Origin: Saprospirales bacterium
GTDB taxonomy: Bacteria; Bacteroidota; Bacteroidia; Chitinophagales; Saprospiraceae
Length of the DNA: 15,990 nt
Assembly (NCBI GenBank): GCA_003559985.1
Contig: PWJP01000002.1
Location: forward strand, 1-15,990
Direction: 5' to 3'
The notes beneath the pieces are model-generated. The model was not told the DNA's origin. It was given only the letters and a program-made list of their open reading frames with translations, and did not search any database. Each line of letters begins with the position of its first letter. Position 1 is the stretch's first letter. Shown one piece after another: positions 1-7,679 of the stretch. Both the position numbers and the translations under genes were made by a program.

Positions 1-1378
1 CCAGGTCCATTACCCGGCCGACGTCCCGGATGGAGGATTTGGCAGCCATGGTTCCGTAGGTGATAATTTGGGCCACCTGATTGCGACCGTACTTTTCAAT
101 TACATAATCTATGATTTTGGACCTGCCCTCGTCGTCAAAATCGATATCGATATCCGGCATGGAAACCCGTTCGGGATTGAGAAATCGCTCAAACAGCAGC
201 TTGTACTTAATGGGGTCCACATTGGTTATCCCGATACAGTAAGCCACAGCAGAACCCGCCGCCGAACCCCGGCCCGGTCCCACGGACACGCCCATTTCCC
301 TTGCTACATTCGTAAAATCCTGGACGATGAGAAAGTAGCCGGGGTAGCCCGAGTCGTTGATCACTTTCAACTCAAAGTCCAGCCGTTCGACTATTTCCTG
401 GGTCAATTCACCATACCGCTTTTTGGCCCCTTCGAAAGCAAGGTGCCTGAGGTAGTCCTCCTGATTTTCAAATCCCGGTGGCAGGGGGTAAGCTGGCAGC
501 AACACATCCCTTTCCAGTTGAAGGGGTTCTACCTTGTCGAGGATTTCATTGGTGTTGTCCAGGGCTTCGGGGATATCGCTGAAGACGTCCCCCATTTCGC
601 TCTGGGTTTTGAAGAAGAAATCGTCGCTGGCAAACTTGAATCGCTTTTCCTCTGCCAGCTTTTTTCCTGTATTAATACACAGCAAAATATCGTGAGAGAC
701 CGCGTCGTCTTTATCCAGATAATGGCTGTCGTTGGTTGCAATGACCTTGATGTCGTACTTTTTTGCAAATCCCAAAAGGACCTGGTTGACATCTTCCTGG
801 CTGTAGCCTGTATTATCGACATTTTCCATGCCGCAGTGGCGCTGCAACTCGATGTAGTAATCATCACCGAAGATATTCAGCCACCACTTGAGTTTCTCCT
901 CCGCCTCGGCAATTTTTCCCTTCAGGATGGTCTGTGGAACCTCCGCACCAATGCAGCAAGAGGTTGCGATGACGCCCTCGTGGTATTTTTCAACCAGTGT
1001 TTTGTCGATTCTGGGAAAGTCGCTGTACAAGCCGTCGATGTAGCCCAGCGAGCACATTTTTATCAGGTTGGTGTAGCCCGTTTTATTTTTAGCGAGCATC
1101 AACTGGTGGTATCTGACATCCTTTTCCCCCGCTTTTCGCGAAAATGATTTTTTGAAGCGGTCCTCCACCAGATAAAACTCACAACCGATGACCGGTTTGA
1201 TTCCATGCTTTGTAGCTTCGGCGACCAACTTAAAGGCCCCGAACATATTTCCGTGGTCGGTCAGTGCTACACCCTTTTGGCCGTCCTCACTGGCTTTTTT
1301 TACCATATCCTCAATAGAAGATGCACCGTCGAGGAGGGAGAACTGGGAGTGGTTGTGTAAATGGACAAATTCAGGCAT
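1..1378 (-). CDS. dnaE: DNA polymerase III alpha subunit (N-terminal part, runs off left edge)
   Basis: Catalytic subunit of the replicative DNA polymerase III. The minus strand is open from the ATG at 1376-1378 to the window edge, giving 459 residues of a protein that is usually over 1,100. The N-terminus is a PHP domain starting MPEFVHLHNH. The likely metal ligands are H6, H8, D17, H42, E67, H91, C141 or C142, D217 and H219, which by position match the full ligand set of PHP domains that keep exonuclease activity. The polymerase core follows: PGRGSAAGS at about 368-376, the catalytic PDIDIDF motif at about 408-414 (D409, D411, D413), and YGTMAAKSSIRDVGR at 441-455. The start is chosen because DnaE homologues begin just before the HLHNH motif. 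It is transcribed away from the serine hydrolase gene. The palm remainder, fingers, beta-binding and OB domains lie outside the window. Identity is very secure; intrinsic proofreading is an inference. Confidence 0.97.
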   Translation of the reverse strand, partial: MPEFVHLHNHSQFSLLDGASSIEDMVKKASEDGQKGVALTDHGNMFGAFKLVAEATKHGIKPVIGCEFYLVEDRFKKSFSRKAGEKDVRYHQLMLAKNKTGYTNLIKMCSLGYIDGLYSDFPRIDKTLVEKYHEGVIATSCCIGAEVPQTILKGKIAEAEEKLKWWLNIFGDDYYIELQRHCGMENVDNTGYSQEDVNQVLLGFAKKYDIKVIATNDSHYLDKDDAVSHDILLCINTGKKLAEEKRFKFASDDFFFKTQSEMGDVFSDIPEALDNTNEILDKVEPLQLERDVLLPAYPLPPGFENQEDYLRHLAFEGAKKRYGELTQEIVERLDFELKVINDSGYPGYFLIVQDFTNVAREMGVSVGPGRGSAAGSAVAYCIGITNVDPIKYKLLFERFLNPERVSMPDIDIDFDDEGRSKIIDYVIEKYGRNQVAQIITYGTMAAKSSIRDVGRVMDL

Positions 1379-1447
1379 GGCAAAGGATTTAATAACTAAT
1401 AAAATGGGCATTCCCAATCAGGTTATTGCCCGAAATAAAACGGATTA

Positions 1448-1455
1448 CAAAGTTA
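1448..1455 (-). promoter_or_regulatory. Possible Bacteroidota -7 box for dnaE
   Basis: On the minus strand this reads TAACTTTG, an exact match to the Bacteroidota -7 consensus TAnnTTTG, about 70 nt upstream of the dnaE ATG. No TTG is found at the expected -33 spacing, so this is only a candidate. Confidence 0.3.
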
Positions 1456-1515
1456 ACAATATGAACCACCGAATTGGTATGGCCGGAGCAAAATCTCAAA
1501 GACTTTTTGAGTTCA

Positions 1516-1556
1516 TCGATAATTTATATCGGTTTGTCTAACACCAAAATTATCGA
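1516..1556. repeat. 10-bp perfect inverted repeat in the dnaE / serine hydrolase spacer
   Basis: TCGATAATTT (1516-1525) is the exact reverse complement of AAATTATCGA (1547-1556), with 21 nt between the arms. It lies in the 271-bp divergent spacer between dnaE and the serine hydrolase gene, upstream of both starts. It has no T-tract, so an operator or a cruciform is more likely than a terminator. Function unknown. Nothing else recognisable was seen in 1379-1649 apart from the two promoter-like boxes. Confidence 0.5.
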
Positions 1557-1622
1557 GTAACCTTTCATCGAATATTCACGTCTTATGGTCGTAAAACGGA
1601 AAATACAGCAGACCTATCGCCG

Positions 1623-1630
1623 TATTTTTG
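1623..1630 (+). promoter_or_regulatory. Possible -7 box for the serine hydrolase gene
   Basis: TATTTTTG matches TAnnTTTG exactly and ends 19 nt before the ATG at 1650, which would leave a very short leader. No -33 TTG is present at normal spacing. AT-rich sequence gives chance matches, so confidence is low. Confidence 0.25.
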
Positions 1631-1649
1631 CAATGAAAACAAAGAAGAT

Positions 1650-3014
1650 ATGAGATATACAAAATTTTATTCGACTATTGCACTGATGTTGATGTGCGCT
1701 GTAACCTTTTCTCAAACTGCAGGTGATTTTTCCGCTTTGGATGAATATCTGCAAAAATTAGATGACGGGGACCGGATTAAGGGCTCTGTGGTTGTTAGTT
1801 CCGGTGGTGAAGCCGTTTACGAATGGCAGGCCGGTTCAGCCTGGTACAATCATGGGGAAGAGAGAAAAACGGATTCCAACACTCCACTGGCTATTGGCTC
1901 AGCTACCAAAATGATGACCTCAGTTATGGTTTTGCAAATGGCTGAAGAGGGCTTATTAAGTCTGGATCAATCGCTGGAAGGCTTTTTCCCCAATATGCCC
2001 AAAGCAGAAAAAATTCAAATCAGCGACCTTCTGAGACACACCAGTGGACTCACCAATTTCACAGCCGAGCAGGAGTTTCTGTATTGGATGCACAGGGAAA
2101 AGGACCGCGACGAAATGTTGGAATGGTTTGAAAGTTTTGACCTGGTTTTCGAGCCCGGTTCTGAAGTGGCCTACAGCAATACCAATTACGTGCTGCTGGG
2201 ATACATACTCGAGGATGTCGCCGGACTATCTTTTGGTAAATTGCTCAACGACAGGATAAGTGAACCCCTGGGTCTGGAGAATACATTTTTCACCCGGGAT
2301 GAGGTTCCCGGCCATTTGCAGAGTACATCCTTTATCAGGACCGACTGGGATTGGGTGCCCATGGTGCCGGAAATGGACCTGAACAATGCGCATGCTGCCG
2401 GCGGAGTGTTATCGACCGGAAGTGATTTGAATGTGTTTATGAACGCCCTGTTCAATGGCCAATTGATCGGTGAGGAATCACTTCAGACGATGATTGATAC
2501 ACGTGAAGGGTTTCGTTATGGAGTGTTGGAAACTCCCTTTTATCACCAACTGGGTTATGGTCACTTCGGCAGCCTTGATGAGTACCACAGTTTTGTCGCC
2601 TATTACCCGGATGCCGGAATCGAAATAGCAGTCCTTTGTAACGGTCTGGACAAAGATTTCAGCAGAGTATTGAATAAAGTACTTTCCAATATACTGGAAA
2701 AAGGTCCGAAAACTGAACCATCGGTGAGTATTTCCATCAATGAGAATGAACTCAGGTTGTTTACCGGCTCTTATTACAATTTGGAGAGCGGAATGGAGTT
2801 GAATATCACCGTAGAGGGCGGTCATTTGAAAATAAGTGGCTCGGATGGCAAGTCAGTTTACCCGGTACCGGTCCACGACTTCTTATTTGAAGATCAAAGC
2901 CTGGACACCAGATTCAGTTTCTTATTCGATGGCAGTGGCGGAGTAGAATCCCTGATTATCAAAAACTCCGGCAACATCATTCTACTGGATCGCATTGCGG
3001 TTCCCGGATCATGA
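1650..3014 (+). CDS. Secreted serine hydrolase, class C beta-lactamase / D-alanyl-D-alanine peptidase-like family
   Basis: 454 residues. Residues 1-21 form a Sec signal peptide (hydrophobic ALMLMCAV, cleavage probably after the following FSQ or TAG), so the enzyme should be periplasmic or exported. The catalytic motifs of the serine beta-lactamase-like fold are present: SATK with nucleophile S84 and K87, YSN at 175-177, and a GHFG motif at about 304-307 in place of KTG. HTSGL at 130-134 and HAAGG at 248-252 are also typical of the family (Pfam Beta-lactamase, PF00144). Residues after about 355 form a beta-rich C-terminal extension like those often attached to this family in Bacteroidota. Substrate cannot be read from sequence: these proteins include esterases, peptidases and D-amino-acid hydrolases, and resistance to beta-lactams should not be assumed. 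The gene stands alone, divergent from dnaE, and is followed by terminator-like hairpins. Confidence 0.92.
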   Translation: MRYTKFYSTIALMLMCAVTFSQTAGDFSALDEYLQKLDDGDRIKGSVVVSSGGEAVYEWQAGSAWYNHGEERKTDSNTPLAIGSATKMMTSVMVLQMAEEGLLSLDQSLEGFFPNMPKAEKIQISDLLRHTSGLTNFTAEQEFLYWMHREKDRDEMLEWFESFDLVFEPGSEVAYSNTNYVLLGYILEDVAGLSFGKLLNDRISEPLGLENTFFTRDEVPGHLQSTSFIRTDWDWVPMVPEMDLNNAHAAGGVLSTGSDLNVFMNALFNGQLIGEESLQTMIDTREGFRYGVLETPFYHQLGYGHFGSLDEYHSFVAYYPDAGIEIAVLCNGLDKDFSRVLNKVLSNILEKGPKTEPSVSISINENELRLFTGSYYNLESGMELNITVEGGHLKISGSDGKSVYPVPVHDFLFEDQSLDTRFSFLFDGSGGVESLIIKNSGNIILLDRIAVPGS

Positions 3015-3045
3015 GTAAACCCTTAGATGAACCATAAGAAGTTTT

Positions 3046-3068
3046 AACGCTTTCGCAACAGCGTTTTT
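3046..3068 (+). terminator. Small terminator-like hairpin after the serine hydrolase gene
   Basis: AACGCT (3046-3051) pairs with AGCGTT (3060-3065) around an 8-nt loop, and the T-run continues through 3068. It lies 32 nt after the stop codon. The stem is short, so it is weaker than the second hairpin downstream. Confidence 0.45.
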
Positions 3069-3098
3069 CATAAGTTGACTATTTTGGCTAACGCCATT

Positions 3099-3140
3099 TA
3101 ACTGCCCGTGTGTAAAGACATTGCGGGCAGTTATTTTTTT
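3099..3140 (+). terminator. Rho-independent terminator
   Basis: A 10-bp perfect stem TAACTGCCCG (3099-3108) / CGGGCAGTTA (3124-3133) with a 15-nt loop is followed by seven T residues at 3134-3140. The orientation serves the plus-strand serine hydrolase gene. On the minus strand, where the efflux operon ends at 3204, the same stem lacks a T-tract, so it is a poor terminator in that direction. Confidence 0.8.
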
Positions 3141-3203
3141 ACAAATATAACAAATCTTTTTAAAGACCTCCATTACTTAAGGCCCGACACCCTTCTAACG
3201 GAG

Positions 3204-3809
3204 TCAATCGGAGCGAACAAACCGCTCCCAGTCGCTGTATTTATCGACATCGTAAAGCATGGGCAGGGTATGAAAACTCAATTGGGATTGGTGGGCGATT
3301 CTCATGGAATTATCAAGTACGGAGGAGGTGCTCCACGGTATATTTTCAAAGAGTAGGCTGTAGTGACGGTTCATTCCAATTAGATAATAACCTCCGTACA
3401 CAGCAGGTCCGAAAACGACCTCGTTTTGACGGAGCATTTCTGAAGCCATCCGAAGATGATCCAAATTCAACACCGGACAATCGCTTCCAATGAGAATAGC
3501 ACCTCTGTGGTTGGAAAGTAATTCCTCGAAGGCATTGGACATTCGCTCGCCCAGGTCAGAACCCTTTTGGACTCTCCAGGACATTTTTTTGAAAAAGGGG
3601 AAATCCTTGGGTTGGGGAATGGAGTTGTTGAAATAGATATAGACTTCACCGGGGTAGTCGGCTACTGTTTTTTCTGTTATTTCGAGCAAACTTTGGTAAA
3701 CCTCCCTCGCCACTGCCAATCCTTTTTCGTCGGCAATGCGGGTTTTATAAGTTCCCGGAATCAGGTTTTTTACAAAAACGGCAAGGGGAGGAAAATTACC
3801 TTTCGTCAT
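3204..3809 (-). CDS. TIGR04282 / DUF2064 family glycosyltransferase-like protein
   Basis: 201 residues from the ATG at 3807-3809. Family hallmarks, in order: an N-terminal nucleotide-binding segment VFVKNLIPGTYKTRIA, QKGSDLGERM, GSDCPVL, GGYYLIGM, NIPWSTSSVL and a final YDVDKYSDW. The fold is GT-A, related to CofC and MobA-type nucleotidyltransferases; the substrate is not known. The usual family signature PAxDGGYYLIG reads PAVYGGYYLIG here, so a normally conserved Asp is Tyr. An upstream in-frame ATG at 3845 would add 12 poorly conserved residues and a 50-nt overlap. The 3809 start overlaps the adaptor gene by 14 nt (ATGACGAAAGGTAA holds both the start and the adaptor stop), which suggests translational coupling. 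It is the last gene of the tolC-like operon, though a functional link with export is not evident. Confidence 0.85.
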   Translation of the reverse strand: MTKGNFPPLAVFVKNLIPGTYKTRIADEKGLAVAREVYQSLLEITEKTVADYPGEVYIYFNNSIPQPKDFPFFKKMSWRVQKGSDLGERMSNAFEELLSNHRGAILIGSDCPVLNLDHLRMASEMLRQNEVVFGPAVYGGYYLIGMNRHYSLLFENIPWSTSSVLDNSMRIAHQSQLSFHTLPMLYDVDKYSDWERFVRSD

Positions 3810-5118
3810 CCGACCTCCGGCTTGAGCGGTTGACTTCATCTCCATCCGATAGTCTTCTCGCTACAGCAGAAAAGGGTCCGGTTATCACCTCCTGATCTTT
3901 TTCAAGACCCGAGAGAATTTGAATAAACCGGTCGTCCTGAATTCCGGTTTTCACCTGCTTCATATTGGCCTTGCCATCCCGGTAGAGGAACACGACTTCT
4001 TCAAACCTCCCTGTGTCCTCATCTTCTCTGGTGGTGACCGCCTGAATGGGGAGCGAAAGCACATCCTCTTCTATGTTGGTAATGATGTCCACCGCTGCAG
4101 ACATTCCGGGACGCAGGGGGAAAGGTCGCCCTTCTCGTACCATGTCCATGTAAGATTCAGGTTCTATGCGAACCTTGACAATAAAGTTGGTGACCTGGTC
4201 AGTTGCGAGGGATTGTCCTGTTTGCAGCACGTTGGCAGCGGAGTTGGCAATTTCTGTGACCCTTCCATAAAATACGCGATCCACGTATGCATCCACCTCA
4301 ATTTCGACAGAATCCCTCAAAGACACGCGCAAAATATCATTTTCGCTCACTTCCACCTGCACTTCCATAGCGTCAAAATTAGCGATGCGCATCATTTCAG
4401 TACCCGCCATTTGCATGGTACCCACCACCCTTTCTCCGAGCTCAACGTCCAGTCGCGATACAATGCCGGATACCGGTGAAAAAATAGTGGTCCTTCGGAG
4501 ATTGGACTGCAACTCATTCAAATTGGCCTCGGCCCCTTTGATGTTGTACTCTGCGGCCTCCACATTCTGCTCAGAAGATGAAATGGAAGCAATGGCGGCC
4601 TCCAGATTGGCCTTTGCAGATTCGTAATTGGCCAGGGAGTTATCAAATTCAGACTCTGATATGATTCCATCCTCCAGTAAGCTGGTATTGCGCTCGTGAG
4701 TTCTTTTGGCATTGTTGTATTGAGCTCGAACCTGTTCCATCTGGGCCTTCGCATTTTCAACGGAGGCCATGGCTACGGCTTTTTGAGCACGCGCATTGTT
4801 GAGATTGGCTTTTCCGCGTTCAACGGCAGAAATATAGGTGTCGGGATTGATACGGGCGAGCATTTGACCCTGCTGGACAGAATCACCTTCTGCCACTTTG
4901 AGTTCGACAATTTCTCCGGAAACATCAGAGCTTATCTTCACCTCTCTTTCCGGAAAAATCCTCCCGCTTGCTGTTACCCGCTCCACGATCGTACGCTCTT
5001 TTACCTCTTCGGTGTTAACGCGTTCGGTATAACCTGCATCACAACCGGGGAGCAGAAATGCCATTGCGACCATGGTTGGTACGAGGAGTATCTGAGAGAT
5101 TTTTGTAATTGATTTCAT
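3796..5118 (-). CDS. Efflux periplasmic adaptor (HlyD / MacA-like membrane fusion lipoprotein)
   Basis: 440 residues. The N-terminus has a hydrophobic segment ending in a lipobox-like LPGC with C26 as the probable lipidated residue, so the protein should be anchored to the inner membrane and face the periplasm. Residues about 55-95 are the first half of a biotinyl-lipoyl domain (DVSGEIVELKVAEGDSV). Residues about 97-207 are an Ala/Asn/Glu-rich antiparallel coiled-coil hairpin, and the lipoyl half returns at FSPVSGIVSRL (213-223). Beta-barrel and membrane-proximal domains follow, including RPGMSAAVDI. Adaptors of this kind bridge an ABC or RND pump to a TolC-type channel. The gene lies 50 nt downstream of the tolC-like gene. 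The next gene is DUF2064, not a pump, so the inner-membrane partner must be encoded elsewhere. MacA-like and RND-type adaptors are not separable by eye. Confidence 0.93.
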   Translation of the reverse strand: MKSITKISQILLVPTMVAMAFLLPGCDAGYTERVNTEEVKERTIVERVTASGRIFPEREVKISSDVSGEIVELKVAEGDSVQQGQMLARINPDTYISAVERGKANLNNARAQKAVAMASVENAKAQMEQVRAQYNNAKRTHERNTSLLEDGIISESEFDNSLANYESAKANLEAAIASISSSEQNVEAAEYNIKGAEANLNELQSNLRRTTIFSPVSGIVSRLDVELGERVVGTMQMAGTEMMRIANFDAMEVQVEVSENDILRVSLRDSVEIEVDAYVDRVFYGRVTEIANSAANVLQTGQSLATDQVTNFIVKVRIEPESYMDMVREGRPFPLRPGMSAAVDIITNIEEDVLSLPIQAVTTREDEDTGRFEEVVFLYRDGKANMKQVKTGIQDDRFIQILSGLEKDQEVITGPFSAVARRLSDGDEVNRSSRRSDDER

Positions 5119-5168
5119 CTTGTTAGGTATTTCTATATGTAATATGCCGATTCAAGCCGACCTGTTTT

Positions 5169-6599
5169 TTAGTCAAGGGTTAGCGGATTGCCGAGGTAGT
5201 AATCGATGACCTTCAGTTTAAATATAAAGTCGTATTGCGCTTGCAGCAGATTGTTTCGGGAGTTGTTCAGTAGATTCTGTGAGTTAATCAAGTCGAAGGT
5301 GGTGGCTGTGCCGGCTTCTAGTTTTCGCTCTGCATTGTCAAGTGCAATCTGGCTGGCTTCCAGTGAGCGTTCGGCAGCGCGATAGGCCTGCAGAGCTGCT
5401 CTGGCGTTGGCCCTGGCCTCCGAGACACTGGTCCGTAAGTTTTGCTTGATTTGTTCGCTGGCATTTTCTGCCTGTATGGTGTTGAGGCGCGCCCGCTGAT
5501 AATTGATTCTGTTGCTTAGATTGTTGTAAATGGGAATACTCACCGTAATTCCCACGCCGTAACCAAAGTTTTCATCCAACTGGCTGAAATAGGGGTTGTC
5601 CTCCAAAACCGGCATTTCACTTGGCAGGGTGAGCACTACAGGTACGCCGTTGACTGCCACAGGCAAATTTTGCTGGACAATTTCAATGTCCGTAATTCTC
5701 TGTGCCCGGTTGGAGTAATTGGTTGAAATGGATCCTCCAAAAGAAACAGATGGAAGCATTCCACCGGAAGCAATTTCCTCTCCCAACCTTGCAGCTTCAA
5801 TTTGACGCTCGCTGCTTCTAACCATGGATTGACTCTCCAGCGCATTGTTGTAAAGGGTTTGAAAATCAACAGCCAGTAGTGGGTCGGAATCCGGCACCTC
5901 CAGTTCGGGCCTGTCCAGTTCTATTTCTTTGGTAGGATCGAGCTGCAGTAGGTTCTTAAGTTCAATCAGACTTTGCTCCACCGCATTTTCTGCCTGAACA
6001 ACCCGCTCTTCATCCATGGCTACCTGGACCTCCAAATCGTATCGCTCGGATGCCGGAGCGGCTCCGGCGCGTATCATGGCGTTCATGCGTTCCAATTGAC
6101 GTGTGCTTATCTCTAATTGGTTGTTCGCATTCTCGAGGTTGTCTTCGGCAAATAGTACATTGAGATAAAAGGTGACCACATTGAGCTGTATATCGTCTTT
6201 GGTTTGCTTTGTGTCGTATTGGCTGGCTTTCAACTCAGCTCTGGCCTGTTTTATCCGATTGCTTATGGCAAAGCCGTTGAAAATCGGCATATTGAAGTTG
6301 AGTGACCAACTGTTGAATGTGAGATTTTGTGAGCGAAACTGGTTGGTCGCCGGGTCAATCGTCCGCCCGAAGTTGTTTCCAAAATTGGTGGTGGCATTCA
6401 AAGAGGGATATCGATTGTGTCCTGCCTGATTTTTACTCAGTACGGCCATTTGCTCATTGAGCAGGGCATTTTTTATGCTGAGATTGTTTTCCAGTGCGTG
6501 CCTGACGCATTCCTCCAAAGTCCAGACTTCCTGTCCTTCGGCTTTGAAACCGAACAACACCACCACTGAAGCTATCCAAATAATTTTCGTAATTTTCAT
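5169..6599 (-). CDS. TolC family outer membrane efflux protein
   Basis: 476 residues with an N-terminal signal peptide ending near AEGQ (about residue 22). The start of the mature protein, VWTLEECVRHALENN, is the classic entry of the outer membrane efflux protein repeat (PF02321). Two repeats of long amphipathic helices with heptad-like Ala/Leu/Asn spacing alternate with strand segments such as NFNMPIFNGF (first repeat) and ITVSIPIYNNLSNR (second repeat), which lead into the periplasmic helices. Length is normal for the family. It would form the trimeric outer-membrane channel and periplasmic tunnel for the adaptor encoded 50 nt downstream. It is the first gene of a minus-strand operon and is divergent from the pirin gene. 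No clear promoter was identified; a TAATATTG box on the minus strand at 6623-6630 is a one-mismatch -7 candidate without a -33 partner. Confidence 0.95.
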   Translation of the reverse strand: MKITKIIWIASVVVLFGFKAEGQEVWTLEECVRHALENNLSIKNALLNEQMAVLSKNQAGHNRYPSLNATTNFGNNFGRTIDPATNQFRSQNLTFNSWSLNFNMPIFNGFAISNRIKQARAELKASQYDTKQTKDDIQLNVVTFYLNVLFAEDNLENANNQLEISTRQLERMNAMIRAGAAPASERYDLEVQVAMDEERVVQAENAVEQSLIELKNLLQLDPTKEIELDRPELEVPDSDPLLAVDFQTLYNNALESQSMVRSSERQIEAARLGEEIASGGMLPSVSFGGSISTNYSNRAQRITDIEIVQQNLPVAVNGVPVVLTLPSEMPVLEDNPYFSQLDENFGYGVGITVSIPIYNNLSNRINYQRARLNTIQAENASEQIKQNLRTSVSEARANARAALQAYRAAERSLEASQIALDNAERKLEAGTATTFDLINSQNLLNNSRNNLLQAQYDFIFKLKVIDYYLGNPLTLD

Positions 6600-6963
6600 A
6601 ATTTATACCTTATTCCACAAGGCAATATTAACCAATTCTCATGGGTGTGACCAGCTTTTTTATATCAAATCACCGATTATTTGGATAAAAGTATCAATGT
6701 GAAGTGAATTCCGCCAATTCAACCCATTTACTTCTAAGGTCCCTTGAATCATTAATTTACAATTTCTTAGGAAGCCCCAGAATAAGGTGGGTCTCTCTTT
6801 TTTACAGCTCTCACAACTCCCTTCTGAGGAAGTTCGGACCATCAAACCGGAAAAATTCCTCCTATTATTGGTACACAAAAGGCGAAAACTTTGTTAACCA
6901 ATAACAAAGGACTTCAAATCCGTCAATTAGCAAGGCGTTTAGTTAGTACAGAAAACATCAACC
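6600..6963. other. 364-bp divergent intergenic region between the tolC-like and pirin genes
   Basis: AT-rich spacer between two divergent starts. Short open frames on both strands (about 66-72 codons) show no recognisable motif and no convincing start signal, so no gene is called. The clearest structure is the dyad at 6889-6909, annotated separately. TATTATTG at 6863-6870 (plus) and TAATATTG at 6623-6630 (minus) are one-mismatch -7 candidates only. Confidence 0.5.
6889..6909. promoter_or_regulatory. Perfect 8-bp dyad, candidate operator upstream of the pirin gene
   Basis: CTTTGTTA (6889-6896) and TAACAAAG (6902-6909) are exact reverse complements separated by 5 nt, centred about 65 nt upstream of the pirin ATG. 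The geometry (8 + 5 + 8) fits a homodimeric regulator. The regulator is unknown and no regulator gene lies in this window. It is not followed by a T-tract, so it is not a terminator. Confidence 0.5.
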
Positions 6964-7671
6964 ATGGAAATCAAATTTTTCGATGCAAAGCAAAGAGGCC
7001 GTACTCAGATAGGGTGGCTCGACAGTTGGCACTCATTTAGTTTTGGCTCATTTTACAATCCCGAGCTCACCGGTTTTGGAAAACTCAGAGTTTTGAATGA
7101 CGACACAGTTGCCCAGGGTGAAGGTTTTGGAATGCATCCCCATGAAAACATGGAAATCGTCACCATACCGCTTGTGGGAGCCCTTGCACACCGGGACAGT
7201 ACGGGCAGATCCGGGGAGATAAAACAGGGCGATGTTCAGATTATGAGCGCCGGGACAGGTATTAGCCATTCCGAGATGAATGCATCCGACAAGAAGCCGG
7301 TAAAATTTTTGCAAATATGGGTCTTCCCCGAACAGATGAATATCGAACCCCGCTACGAACAGCGAAGGTTTTCGGTGGAAGAGCGTATGGAAAAATTACA
7401 AACGGTGGTGGACCCCGTGGGAAATGAAGGTCTGAAAATCAATCAACAGGCGTGGTTCCACCTTTACAATAGCAATCGCAATACTGAATTGGATTACTCC
7501 CTGAGAAAAACCGGCAACGGGCTGTTCCTGTTTGTAATCAAAGGTGGGATGGAGATCGATGGCGTTCGTGCGGGGAGGCGAGATGCATTGGGCATCCGAC
7601 AATTTGAAAGTCTGACTGCTGAGGTGGAAAAAGGGAGTGAATTGCTACTCATTGAAATTCCCCTAAAATAG
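6964..7671 (+). CDS. Pirin family protein (YhhW / quercetin 2,3-dioxygenase-like bicupin)
   Basis: 235 residues, the usual length for the short bacterial pirins such as YhhW. The N-terminal cupin contains WHSFSFGSFYNPE (22-34), GFGMHPHENMEIVTIPL (54-70) and MSAGTGISHSE (94-104). The four metal ligands of the family are in place: H58, H60, H102 and E104. The C-terminal cupin, including LFLFVIKGGMEIDG, is degenerate, as is normal. Such proteins bind iron or a similar metal; some show quercetinase activity in vitro and others act as redox sensors, so the physiological role is open. It is a single gene divergent from the efflux operon, with a dyad upstream. Its stop is 8 nt from the stop of the convergent egtD-like gene, with no terminator between them. 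Confidence 0.95.
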   Translation: MEIKFFDAKQRGRTQIGWLDSWHSFSFGSFYNPELTGFGKLRVLNDDTVAQGEGFGMHPHENMEIVTIPLVGALAHRDSTGRSGEIKQGDVQIMSAGTGISHSEMNASDKKPVKFLQIWVFPEQMNIEPRYEQRRFSVEERMEKLQTVVDPVGNEGLKINQQAWFHLYNSNRNTELDYSLRKTGNGLFLFVIKGGMEIDGVRAGRRDALGIRQFESLTAEVEKGSELLLIEIPLK

Positions 7672-7679
7672 CCGGCACC

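Noticed and set aside
68..1147. Long plus-strand open frame of 359 codons at the left end
   Set aside because: It is antisense to dnaE. The minus strand over the same bases encodes continuous PHP and polymerase motifs, and the plus-strand translation has no recognisable domain.
1188..1541. Plus-strand open frame of 117 codons
   Set aside because: It covers the 5' end of dnaE on the opposite strand and then runs through the spacer; it shows no motif and its composition fits an antisense frame.
3810..3845. Upstream ATG at 3845 as the start of the DUF2064 gene
   Set aside because: It would add 12 residues rich in Gly, Ala and Lys before the conserved core and a 50-nt overlap with the adaptor gene. 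The ATG at 3809 fits the family N-terminus better.
6761..6850. Short imperfect hairpins such as CTTC-TGAG-GAAG
   Set aside because: Stems of 4-5 bp are expected by chance in a spacer of this size, and no T-tract or conserved context supports them.
6660..6904. Two short open frames (66 and 72 codons) on opposite strands in the spacer upstream of pirin
   Set aside because: They overlap each other, lack start signals and resemble no known small protein. The spacer looks regulatory and AT-rich instead.
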